This document shows, one piece after another, positions 1 through 6,978 of a stretch of 9,029 bases of DNA (the stretch's first letter is position 1; each line of letters opens with the position of its first letter). The stretch covers positions 1 through 9,029 of the forward strand of contig JAITNO010000123.1 of assembly GCA_031290405.1 (NCBI GenBank), written 5' to 3'. The notes under the pieces are model-generated. The model was not told the DNA's origin. It saw nothing but the letters and a program-made list of their open reading frames with translations, and made no database searches. Both the position numbers and the translations under genes were made by a program. This DNA is from Spirochaetaceae bacterium. Lineage in GTDB: Bacteria > Spirochaetota > Spirochaetia > Treponematales > Breznakiellaceae.

Positions 1-98
1 GGCTCATCCGTCCCGGTAAGCTGAACCGGTCCCGTCGCGCACGAGACGACGGAGCACAGAGCGCAGAGCGCAAAGACGTGTTTCCCCTGTAACTTCAT
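1..98 (-). CDS. N-terminus of a putative lipoprotein (partial, runs off the window)
   Basis: An ATG at 98-96 overlaps the recO stop codon as ATGA and is preceded by GGAGG with a 6-base gap, a better ribosome site than most genes here have. The 32 complete codons begin MKLQGKHVFALCALC, then SVVSC-ATG. That is a short positive start, a hydrophobic stretch, and a Cys at residue 20 in a loose lipobox (V-V-S-C). Spirochaetal lipoboxes are known to tolerate such residues, so lipidation and export across the inner membrane are likely. After the Cys come small and polar residues (ATGPVQLTGTDE), as expected of a lipoprotein tether. The rest lies outside the window, so no function can be given. The overlap implies translational coupling to recO as the last visible operon member. 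Confidence 0.7.
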   Translation of the reverse strand, partial: MKLQGKHVFALCALCSVVSCATGPVQLTGTDE

Positions 99-748
99 AT
101 ATTCCTCCAGCTTGAAAGCCGTCTGCCGAACGCCGACGACAATATTTCCATGCAGAGCGTTTGCGCATACTGCAACGATACGTCGTCCAAGGTATAACGC
201 GCAAGCGCCGAGGGCTCCAGATTTTCGACGACCCGCAACCAGCGCAGCGCCCCAGGATTCCTTATCGCAGGGAGTTCGTCGTCGTTGTCCATGTCGGGGC
301 GCACGCCTAAAAGTTCCGCCCAGTTCCATAAAAAATGAAGGGCGATGCGGCGCGCGCATCCGGCGTCGGCACCGTCCAGCGCGTCAAAAGAAAGATTCGC
401 CCGACGCAGCGCTTCGTTCCAATCGGAGCCGCCGCCGTGCCCGGCAAGAATCGCCTCGCAAATCGCGCCGGCGTTTACCGTCCGCTCGTAGGATTCCCGG
501 ATGCCCGGATGCCAGTTTGCAACGTCAAAATCGCTCACCTTGTAGGTATCGCGCACGGGATCGTGATAGAGGTACAGCGCTCCTGAGTGGAAGGGCGACA
601 CATGGGATCGCAGGCGGCTCTTCGGTCCCCCGTAGACGGTCGCGCGGATGATGCCCATTTCCGCCGTCAAAAAAAACGCCTCGCGGTTTGATTCCCCGCT
701 TGAACGGACGCGGAGCGTAAGGGCGGCGCTGGTGATGAATCTATTCAT
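95..748 (-). CDS. recO: DNA repair protein RecO
   Basis: RecO works in the RecFOR pathway: it binds single-stranded DNA through an N-terminal OB fold and helps load RecA at gaps. The 217-residue product starts MNRFITSAALTLRVRSSGES, then EAFFLTAEMGIIRATVYGGPKS, which matches the family pattern (modality change, then 'G.....ARG/GGPKS' on the OB fold). It continues into a helical C-terminal domain. An ATG at 796 is available upstream, but it lies inside aroC. The ATG at 748 gives the proper RecO start and has AGGGAA 7 bases before it, so I chose 748. Ten bases separate it from the aroC stop. The C-terminal zinc-finger cysteines seen in many RecO proteins are not evident. Length is slightly below the usual 230-260. 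The call is fairly secure, but the family is weakly conserved. Confidence 0.8.
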   Translation of the reverse strand: MNRFITSAALTLRVRSSGESNREAFFLTAEMGIIRATVYGGPKSRLRSHVSPFHSGALYLYHDPVRDTYKVSDFDVANWHPGIRESYERTVNAGAICEAILAGHGGGSDWNEALRRANLSFDALDGADAGCARRIALHFLWNWAELLGVRPDMDNDDELPAIRNPGALRWLRVVENLEPSALARYTLDDVSLQYAQTLCMEILSSAFGRRLSSWRNI

Positions 749-758
749 CGCCGTTTCC

Positions 759-1874
759 CTAGCGGCTGCATCTGTTTCGCAACAGCGCGTCGGCAAGGAC
801 GAGTGCCGTCATCGCTTCCACGACGCTTACCGCGCGGGGGCAGACGCAGACGTCGTGCCGCCCTTTGACGGAAATCTCCCGCTCCGCGCCGTCCCGCGCC
901 ACCGTCCGCTGCGGCTTTGAAATGGACGGAACCGGCTTGAACGCCACGCGAAACTCCAGCGGCATCCCATTGGATATGCCCCCAAGAACGCCGCCCGCGT
1001 TATTCGTGGCAAAGCTTACGTGCGGAACAGACGGCGGAAGAAGGTTTTGCGGTGAAGATCCATCCGCCCTTACAAGGGCGTCGTTGCTCTGCGAGCCCAG
1101 CATCTCCGCCAAAGCAAAACCGCTGCCGAACTCAATGCCCTTCGCCGCGCCTATGGAGAGGCAGGCTTGGGCAATCAGCGCGTCGAGTTTTTCAAAAACC
1201 GGTTCGCCCAGACCGGCGGGCAAACCGGCAACACGGCAGGAGACGACGCCGCCGGCACTGTCGCCTGCCGCTCGAAGCTCCTCGATTTTTCGCATAATCC
1301 GCGACGCGCTCTTCGCGGAAGGCACGCGGAGGCTGTTCCGCTCGGCTTCGTCCCAATCGAAATCGCCTTCGCCCTCTTCGGGCGCCGCGATGCCGGCAAT
1401 CTCGCGGCACCAGGCGCGGACGCCGATGCCGTGTTCGGCAAGCAGACGCTTTGCGACGGCGCCCGCCGCGACCCGACCCACCGTCTCCCGCGCCGAAGTA
1501 CGGCCGCCGCCCCGGTGGTCGCGCCGCCCGTACTTCGCCTCGCAGCACCAGTCGGCATGACCGGGACGGTAAACGTCTTTGAGCGCGTCGTAATCGGCGC
1601 TGCGCGCGGACGCATTCCGTATCAGAATGGCGATCGGCGTCCCAAGCGTAAGCCCCTCGAATACGCCGGAAAGTATCTCCGCTTCGTCGTCTTCGTTCCT
1701 CGTCGTCGCCGCGCCGCCGCCGCCCGGCTTTCGCCGCGCCAGCTCCCGCCGGAGGTCGCAGGCGGAAAAAGCCACCCCCGCCGGACAGCCGTCCACCACG
1801 CAGCCGAGCGCAGGCCCGTGCGACTCCCCGAATGTCGTTACCCTAAAAATTACGCCGAAACTGTTACCTGACAT
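759..1874 (-). CDS. aroC: Chorismate synthase
   Basis: This is the last shikimate-pathway enzyme. It converts 5-enolpyruvylshikimate-3-phosphate to chorismate using reduced FMN, in the cytoplasm. The 371 residues are the normal length. All three family signatures are visible: TFGESHG (14-20), GGGRTSARET (122-131) and RHDVCVCPRAVSVVEAM (339-355). NNAGGVLGGISNG (291-303) is also typical of the flavin/substrate site. The start MSGNSFGVIFRVTTFGESHG aligns with known N-termini, so the ATG at 1874 is right even though no good Shine-Dalgarno precedes it. It overlaps the rbfA stop by 11 bp, which suggests translational coupling. Being downstream of rbfA rather than with other aro genes implies expression tied to the gap operon and not to aromatic amino acid demand. 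Confidence 0.97.
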   Translation of the reverse strand: MSGNSFGVIFRVTTFGESHGPALGCVVDGCPAGVAFSACDLRRELARRKPGGGGAATTRNEDDEAEILSGVFEGLTLGTPIAILIRNASARSADYDALKDVYRPGHADWCCEAKYGRRDHRGGGRTSARETVGRVAAGAVAKRLLAEHGIGVRAWCREIAGIAAPEEGEGDFDWDEAERNSLRVPSAKSASRIMRKIEELRAAGDSAGGVVSCRVAGLPAGLGEPVFEKLDALIAQACLSIGAAKGIEFGSGFALAEMLGSQSNDALVRADGSSPQNLLPPSVPHVSFATNNAGGVLGGISNGMPLEFRVAFKPVPSISKPQRTVARDGAEREISVKGRHDVCVCPRAVSVVEAMTALVLADALLRNRCSR

Positions 1875-2220
1875 GGGAGTTCAATTCATCGATTTTTTTG
1901 TTCAAATCAAAAGATTCGCGGAACATGGCGTCAACGTGGAAGCGCAATTTCGGCGTTTGCCGTATTCGCATCGTTTCCGACAATTTAGCCTGAATAAAAC
2001 CGGCCGCGCTCTGCAAACCTTCGACGCCTTTTTCCAAGCCGGCTTCGGTTTTATAACTCGAAACATACACGTCGGCAAAGGAAAGATCGCGCGAAACGGA
2101 AACCCGCGTTATTGATAGGAAGGAATCCACACGCGGATCCTTTATTTTGCCCTCGACGATGAGGGCGCCCACCTTTTCCTGAATAAGAGCGGCAACGCGG
2201 ATGCCTCTTTGAACAGCCAT
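1864..2220 (-). CDS. rbfA: Ribosome-binding factor A
   Basis: RbfA is a small KH-like protein that binds the 30S subunit and helps 16S rRNA 5'-end maturation, with a role in cold adaptation. The product is 118 residues, the usual size. The pattern is typical: N-terminal R..R....I...V..LI..KIKDPRV (first 31 residues), the central SITRVSVSRDLSFADVYVSS strand-helix-strand segment, and the C-terminal helix ending LRFHVDAMFRESFDLNKKID, equivalent to the family 'P.L.F..D.S.....I..L' region. AGGGAA lies 6 bases before the ATG. It is 12 bp downstream of the acyltransferase and overlaps aroC. The usual partners infB and truB are not adjacent here. Confidence 0.93.
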   Translation of the reverse strand: MAVQRGIRVAALIQEKVGALIVEGKIKDPRVDSFLSITRVSVSRDLSFADVYVSSYKTEAGLEKGVEGLQSAAGFIQAKLSETMRIRQTPKLRFHVDAMFRESFDLNKKIDELNSHVR

Positions 2221-2232
2221 TGCGTTCCCTGC

Positions 2233-3117
2233 TCAAGAGAGCAGCTTTTGCCGCTCAGGCTCGACCGCGTTGTGCATACTGTCGAGCTCCGCCATCAGCG
2301 CGTCGACGACGGCCTGTTTGACATCCCGGGCGCCGCATTTCTCAGCGGCTTCTTTTGCCTTTGCGCGGAACGCCGCGCATGAAACCACAGGGGACGCCGT
2401 AAAGTGAACGACATCCTTGTCGACGTAATCGTCAAGCATATCCCCCTTGCGAATCTTCAGCACCGAGCCGTTTATCGCGACAAGGCACATATAATCAAAC
2501 CCCTTGACGTATGAGTCAATCTCCCTCACGCCGCGCTTCGAGGCCGGGTCCCACGGGCGGAAGCGCGTTCCGGCGGGGAAGACGAGCACCATCTTGCGTT
2601 CCCGTTTTACGCGGTTCAGCGTATGCATGGCGGCGCGGTTAATCTGAATCACGCGGAGCCTCTCTTCCTCGTCTTTCTTCCCGTTGACCAGGGGAAGCTC
2701 CCTGCTCGGGCATATCACGATGCGCGAATACGCGCTGGCAAAAGCGGCGACGGCGGGATTGTCCTCGTTCAGCTTTTTGCCAGCGATGGCGACGACGTTC
2801 TCGACGATTTCCTCCCCCTGGGGCAACTCCTTGCGGAGGAGGTAAGAAAAACAAGGCAAATCCGTGTTGCTGTAATGTTCGGGCAGGATAAGGCAGGCCG
2901 CCCCTTCTTGCGATTTTTTCCAAAGCTCAAGGATATGCTCCGTGCCGGAAAACCCCGATGCGTCCAGAACAAGATCCCCAAGAACCCTGTCAATGTGCGG
3001 AAGGAGGCTTTTGTTGCCAAGCTGATACACATTGTCCGGCGTAACATGAGTCGCCACGTTCGAGCCCGAGCATATCGTCTTGATCAAACCGCCGTAGGCG
3101 CCGCTCAAGGTTTCCAT
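2233..3117 (-). CDS. Divergent glycerol-phosphate-type acyltransferase
   Basis: The 294-residue product has the landmarks of the PlsC/GPAT superfamily, which moves fatty acyl groups onto glycerol-phosphate backbones at the membrane. An H-X4-D catalytic motif is present as HYSNTD (81-86, after LILPE). About 94 residues on, VFPAGTRFRPWD (179-190) stands where the substrate-binding FPEGTR block is expected, with Ala in place of Glu. No clear membrane helix is visible, unlike the plsC product at 4236-5003. The charged C-terminal region (about 225-294) resembles no domain I can name. It may be a glycerol-3-phosphate or a lysophospholipid acyltransferase; the sequence does not decide. The ATG lies 3 bases after the gap stop with only a weak AAGAAG before it, so it is probably translated by coupling to gap. 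Spirochaetes have similar proteins, as far as I recall. Confidence 0.75.
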   Translation of the reverse strand: METLSGAYGGLIKTICSGSNVATHVTPDNVYQLGNKSLLPHIDRVLGDLVLDASGFSGTEHILELWKKSQEGAACLILPEHYSNTDLPCFSYLLRKELPQGEEIVENVVAIAGKKLNEDNPAVAAFASAYSRIVICPSRELPLVNGKKDEEERLRVIQINRAAMHTLNRVKRERKMVLVFPAGTRFRPWDPASKRGVREIDSYVKGFDYMCLVAINGSVLKIRKGDMLDDYVDKDVVHFTASPVVSCAAFRAKAKEAAEKCGARDVKQAVVDALMAELDSMHNAVEPERQKLLS

Positions 3118-3120
3118 ATG

Positions 3121-4176
3121 TTACTTCTTGCCGTCCACGTATTTCAAAAGTTCGACAACCTTGTTTGAATAGCCCCATTCGTTATCGTACCACGAGACAA
3201 CCTTGAAGAAACGTTTTTCGCCGGGCAGATTGTTCTGCAAAGTGGCAAGACTGTCGTAAATCGACGTATTGGCGTTGTGGATAATGTCCGAAGAGACAAT
3301 CTCCTCATCGCTCACCGCCAAAATACCCTTCAGGTAACTCCCCGCCGCCCTCTTCAGCGCCGCGTCAATCTCTTCGATAGACGCGTCTTTCACAGAGCGG
3401 AACGTAAGGTCGACCACCGAGCCCGTCGGCGTCGGCACGCGGAACGACATACCCGTAAGCTTCCCCTTCGTAGAAGGAAGAACCTCGCCGACCGCCTTTG
3501 CCGCACCCGTCGTCGACGGGATAATGTTCACCGCCGCCGCCCGTCCGCCGCGCCAGTCCTTGTTCGACGGACCGTCGACCGTCTTTTGAGTCGCCGTATA
3601 CGAGTGAATCGTCGTCATCAACCCCGTTTCGATGCCAAACCCCTCTTTCAGGATGACGTGGACCAGAGGCGCCAAGCAGTTCGTCGTGCAGCTCGCGTTG
3701 GAGAGCACGTGGTGTTTCGCCGCGTCGTACTCCTCGTTGTTCACCCCCATCACAAACGTCTTTATCGGCTTCGCCGCATCGCCCGACTTAGCAGGCGCCG
3801 TGATAATCACCTTTTTCGCGCCCGCTTCGATGTGGCCGTAGGCCCCCTCGTTCGGATAAAGCCCCGTCGACTCCACAACATAGTCGATGCCAAGCACCTT
3901 CCAGGGAAGCTGCGCCGGAGTCAGACCCTTTCCCGAGATGCACTTGATTTTATGCCCGTTCACCACCAAAACGTCATCGCCCTCCGTGCCAATCTCAGCC
4001 TGCATCCGCCCCTGGGTCGAGTCGTACTTCAACTGATAGGCAAAGTATTTCGCGTCAGTCGAAATATCCACGACGGCAACAACGTCGATCTTGTCTTTTC
4101 CAAGCAAACCCTGATGGACGAGCGCCTGAAACACGAGCCGCCCAATGCGGCCAAAACCATTAATCGCAATTTTCAT
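3121..4176 (-). CDS. gap: Glyceraldehyde-3-phosphate dehydrogenase, type I
   Basis: This is the NAD-dependent glycolytic enzyme that oxidises and phosphorylates glyceraldehyde 3-phosphate to 1,3-bisphosphoglycerate in the cytoplasm. The 351 residues carry the Rossmann start INGFGRIGR (5-13), the active-site block SNASCTTNCLAPL with catalytic Cys163, His191 in HSYTATQ, and the closing SWYDNEWGYSNKVVEL. Family length is about 330-350. It carries an insertion near residues 55-70 and 131-138 relative to the shortest forms, as some spirochaetal and eukaryotic-like GAPDHs do. GGAGG sits 9 bases before the ATG and a strong-looking promoter is just upstream. It is the first gene of the left-hand operon, so its promoter probably sets expression of the five genes after it. 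Confidence 0.98.
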   Translation of the reverse strand: MKIAINGFGRIGRLVFQALVHQGLLGKDKIDVVAVVDISTDAKYFAYQLKYDSTQGRMQAEIGTEGDDVLVVNGHKIKCISGKGLTPAQLPWKVLGIDYVVESTGLYPNEGAYGHIEAGAKKVIITAPAKSGDAAKPIKTFVMGVNNEEYDAAKHHVLSNASCTTNCLAPLVHVILKEGFGIETGLMTTIHSYTATQKTVDGPSNKDWRGGRAAAVNIIPSTTGAAKAVGEVLPSTKGKLTGMSFRVPTPTGSVVDLTFRSVKDASIEEIDAALKRAAGSYLKGILAVSDEEIVSSDIIHNANTSIYDSLATLQNNLPGEKRFFKVVSWYDNEWGYSNKVVELLKYVDGKK

Positions 4177-4185
4177 TATAGAAAA

Positions 4186-4190
4186 CCTCC
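4186..4190 (-). promoter_or_regulatory. Ribosome binding site of gap
   Basis: GGAGG on the minus strand, 9 bases before the gap ATG. It is one of the strongest Shine-Dalgarno matches in the window and fits the high expression expected of GAPDH. Confidence 0.8.
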
Positions 4191-4210
4191 AAATAAATCA
4201 TTGATACTGC

Positions 4211-4239
4211 ATAGTAAAGGAAAAAAGCAAAGCCGTCAA
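4211..4239 (-). promoter_or_regulatory. Sigma70-type promoter of the gap operon
   Basis: On the minus strand, TTGACG (4239-4234) is followed after 17 bp by TACTAT (4216-4211). Transcription would begin near 4204, giving a leader of about 28 bases before gap. The -35 box overlaps the plsC stop codon, so this separates the gap operon from the pepF-plsC set. The call rests on consensus matching only. Confidence 0.65.
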
Positions 4240-5003
4240 CGCCCCGCCGCCGTCGCCCGGCGGCAATCACCCAGCATCAGCGCAATCGCGTCGTAGGCCG
4301 CCGCCGCGAGCCCCCCCCGTTCCCCTTCCGCGCCCTCAGCTCCCGCGGCAATAGGCTTGCCAAAAGAAATCGTTACCGGGCACCGCACAAAGAGCCCCTG
4401 CCGTTCGAACGATTCGTAGGTCCCCGAAATCGCCACAGGCAGCGCCGGCATCCCCGACCGCAGCGCCAACTTAAACGCCCCCGCTCGAAACGGCAACAAG
4501 CCCTGACCCCGGCTCCGCGTTCCTTCGGGAAAGATCAGCATGGAGCCGCCGTTTTGAATGTTCCTCACACCCTCGTTGATCGTCGCCAGAGCCTTTCGCG
4601 GATTCTTTCGGTCAATGAAAAGCCCCCCCAGAATCGGGATCCACACGTTGAGGAACGGGATGAACGACAACTCCCGTTTTGCGATAAATCCGAAGGGCCT
4701 TCCCGCATACGCCAGGAGCAACACAATATCGTACACCCCCGCATGGTTGCTCACGAAGCACACACCGCCCTTCTTCGGGATGTTTTCCCTCCCCACCACG
4801 CACGGCGAAGAACCAATCAGGAAAATCAGCGTTTTCGCCCAGCCCTGACCAATTTTATACGTCCAAAAAAGCGCCGCCCGCCTCCACGGCGTAAAATACA
4901 CCAGCATCCCGACCAAACCGAAGGGCAGCAACACCACCAGGCACAAGAAAAAAAAGCCGAACGCGTAGAACGTTACAAAATGCCCACCGCTCAACCTACG
5001 CAT
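4236..5003 (-). CDS. plsC: 1-acyl-sn-glycerol-3-phosphate acyltransferase
   Basis: PlsC acylates lysophosphatidic acid to phosphatidic acid, the branch point of phospholipid synthesis, at the inner membrane. The 255-residue product opens with a hydrophobic stretch (about 9-37, FYAFGFFFLCLVVLLPFGLV) that should anchor it. It then has the full set of family blocks: NHAGVYD with H87 and D92 (HX4D), FIDRKNPRKA (129-138, the arginine block), FPEGTRSR (158-165) and LPVAISG (188-194). The start at 5003 has GGAGG 8 bases upstream and overlaps the end of pepF by 8 bp, implying coupled translation. It ends against the gap promoter. The last ~30 residues are Ala/Gly-rich and unlikely to be catalytic. 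Confidence 0.95.
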   Translation of the reverse strand: MRRLSGGHFVTFYAFGFFFLCLVVLLPFGLVGMLVYFTPWRRAALFWTYKIGQGWAKTLIFLIGSSPCVVGRENIPKKGGVCFVSNHAGVYDIVLLLAYAGRPFGFIAKRELSFIPFLNVWIPILGGLFIDRKNPRKALATINEGVRNIQNGGSMLIFPEGTRSRGQGLLPFRAGAFKLALRSGMPALPVAISGTYESFERQGLFVRCPVTISFGKPIAAGAEGAEGERGGLAAAAYDAIALMLGDCRRATAAGR

Positions 5004-6969
5004 CGAGCAGCGCCTCCAGCTTATCCACCAGCCCCGCGAAAACGTCGCAGGCCGCCTTCACCGGAGCGGCGCTCGCCATGTCGACGCCCGCGACGCGCAG
5101 CGCGTCGATAGGAAAGCGCGAGCCGCCGGAGCGCAGGAACTTGAAGTAGTCCTCCCTCTCGCGCACGCCGCCGGACAGCACCCGCTCGGCAAGCGCAAGC
5201 GCCGCCGAAATGCCCGTCGCGTATTTATAGACGTAGAACGCCCGATAGAAGTGGGGAATCCGCAACCCCTCAAGGTCGCTCACACCCTCCAGGACGACGC
5301 CGGGTCCAAAGTATTTTCGCAAGAGCGCGCCGTATTCAGCGCGGAACGCATCCACCGTAAGCCCTTTCCCCGCCTCCTCAATCCCGTGCGCGCGCAACTC
5401 AAACTCGGCGAACATCGTCTGGCGGAAGAGCGTCGCCAGAATGTCGTCCGCCCGTTTCTGGACAATCCAGAGCGCAAGCGCCGGATCCCCGCCGCGGCGC
5501 AAAAGAGAGCGGAAGAGCAGCTCCTCGTTGAACGTGCTGGCCACCTCGGCCTCGAAAATAGAATAGCCGTAGTGCATAAAAGGATTCGCGCGCGCGGACA
5601 AAAGCGAGTGCATCGAGTGCCCCCCCTCGTGCGCCAGCGTAAAAACGTCGCGGAGGGAGTCCGTCTTGTAGTTCATCAGGATGAACGGCGCGGCGGAGAA
5701 GCTCCCCGCCGAAAAAGCCCCCGAGCGCTTCCCCACGTTCTCGTAACGATCCGCCCAGCTCCCCAGCAAACCTTCCCGGAGGAGCCCCACGTATTCATCC
5801 CCCAGCGGGGCAAGCGCCTCGGAGATCAGGTCCACCGCTTCAGTCCAGGATGCCTTCCATTTCACCCCCCGCACCAGCGGCGCGTACACATCCCAATGCC
5901 GCAGTTCCGAGACCCCCAGCGCCCGCTTCCGCAGCGCATAATACCGGTGCAGCGGCCCCAAGTTTTCCCCCACCGTTGCAATCAGATTGTCGTAGACGCT
6001 AAGCGGCACATCGTCGGGGAAAAGCGCAGCCTCCCGCGAGCCCGCAAAACCCCTCACGCGAGCGCGCACCGCGTCCTTCTTCACCGAGCCGGCGAGCAGC
6101 GCCGCGAGCGTCGTTTTATGCGCATCGAACACGCTATAGAAGGAAACAAACGCATTTTTCCGCAGATCGCGGTCTTCGCTTTCCATAAAAATGTGCCAAT
6201 TGGACTGAGAGAGCGGCTGGAGCCCCTCATCAGGCACATCAATCGAGCCGAAATCGAAGTCGACGTTCGTCAAAACCGAAAAAGCATCGCCGGCGAAGGC
6301 GTCGGTCTCCCCTTCGAGGGCAACAATCCGCTCCTCAGCATCGCTGAGCACGTAAGGTTTCCAGCGGAGCAGTTTCTTCACGTAAATGCGGTAGTCGGCC
6401 AGGCGCTCATCCTTCAAAAATTCTTCGATTTTTGCGTTTGCAATCCCCTGAATCTCAGGCGTCGTCCAAGAAAGCTCCGCCGCCGCCGCAGCAGCGGCAA
6501 TCGTAAGCCGCGCGCACCGCTCACGCGCCGCGTCGGCCCCCTCATCCTCGCACACGCGCAGGTCGGCGTAGTAGGCGAGCCGTTCCTCCAGCAGATTGAA
6601 GGAACGCAAAAAGTCAAGGAGCGCGGAGAGAGCTCCGGCGGACGAGGCAAGCGTCCCCTTAAAGGAAGGAATCTTCTTTTTTAAGCTCTCGAATTCGGCA
6701 AAAGCCGCCTCCCAATCGTCATCGCAGGCAAACAAACTCGAAAGATCCCAGCAATCCTCCGCCGCAAGCTCCGAGCGGAGGGGGATTTTCCCCCCAACGC
6801 CGCCGGCATCCGCGGCAAAAAAACGATTTCTCACATCCGCATTCCCGGCATCAACACCCAAAAAACGATTTCTCACATCCGCATTCCCAGCATCCGCAGC
6901 AAAAAAGCGATTTCTCACATCCGCACCCCCCTCGTTCACACAAAAAAAAGAATTTCTCGACGCAATCAC
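4996..6969 (-). CDS. pepF: Oligoendopeptidase F (M3 metallopeptidase) with repetitive N-terminal extension
   Basis: PepF is a cytoplasmic zinc peptidase that cuts short peptides. The thermolysin-like motif HEGGH occupies 447-451, and E475 in EAEVASTFNE fits the third zinc ligand. The core begins near residue 61 (KIPLRSELAAEDCWDLSSLF), where known PepF proteins start. The frame stays open upstream for 60 more residues made of three 14-residue units of the form ADVRNRF(F/L) plus a spacer. No ATG lies near the core start. The best available start is GTG at 6969, with AGGA about 8 bases before it and 9 bp after the upstream stop. Each repeat also contains a GTG (first base of the Val codon), so internal starts are possible. 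The family call is firm; the true N-terminus is not. Confidence 0.93.
   Translation of the reverse strand: MIASRNSFFCVNEGGADVRNRFFAADAGNADVRNRFLGVDAGNADVRNRFFAADAGGVGGKIPLRSELAAEDCWDLSSLFACDDDWEAAFAEFESLKKKIPSFKGTLASSAGALSALLDFLRSFNLLEERLAYYADLRVCEDEGADAARERCARLTIAAAAAAAELSWTTPEIQGIANAKIEEFLKDERLADYRIYVKKLLRWKPYVLSDAEERIVALEGETDAFAGDAFSVLTNVDFDFGSIDVPDEGLQPLSQSNWHIFMESEDRDLRKNAFVSFYSVFDAHKTTLAALLAGSVKKDAVRARVRGFAGSREAALFPDDVPLSVYDNLIATVGENLGPLHRYYALRKRALGVSELRHWDVYAPLVRGVKWKASWTEAVDLISEALAPLGDEYVGLLREGLLGSWADRYENVGKRSGAFSAGSFSAAPFILMNYKTDSLRDVFTLAHEGGHSMHSLLSARANPFMHYGYSIFEAEVASTFNEELLFRSLLRRGGDPALALWIVQKRADDILATLFRQTMFAEFELRAHGIEEAGKGLTVDAFRAEYGALLRKYFGPGVVLEGVSDLEGLRIPHFYRAFYVYKYATGISAALALAERVLSGGVREREDYFKFLRSGGSRFPIDALRVAGVDMASAAPVKAACDVFAGLVDKLEALLDA
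6806..6931. repeat. 42-bp tandem repeat, three units, inside the 5' end of pepF
   Basis: Units lie at 6806-6847, 6848-6889 and 6890-6931. The core CGATTTCTCACATCCGC (plus strand) is identical in all three, at 6824, 6866 and 6908, exactly 42 bp apart. Each core is preceded by an A run of 6-7. A decayed fourth unit follows to about 6966, sharing the A8 run and ATTTCTC. The period is a multiple of three, so copy-number change keeps the pepF frame and adds or removes 14 residues. Confidence 0.93.
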
Positions 6970-6978
6970 GGCGTCATC

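Noticed and set aside
749..796. Upstream start of recO at 796
   Set aside because: It would add 16 residues lying inside aroC that do not look like a RecO N-terminus. The ATG at 748 has AGGGAA and the expected start.
3277..4296. A 339-residue plus-strand open frame opposite gap
   Set aside because: It is antisense to a highly conserved GAPDH. The Arg-rich product follows from reverse reading of GAPDH codons.
5251..6684. A 477-residue plus-strand open frame opposite pepF
   Set aside because: It mirrors a confirmed peptidase gene, has shadow-like Arg/Pro composition, and has no family resemblance.
6806..6966. A CRISPR array at the 42-bp repeats
   Set aside because: The period is uniform with similar sequence throughout and no unique spacers, and it lies in frame within pepF.
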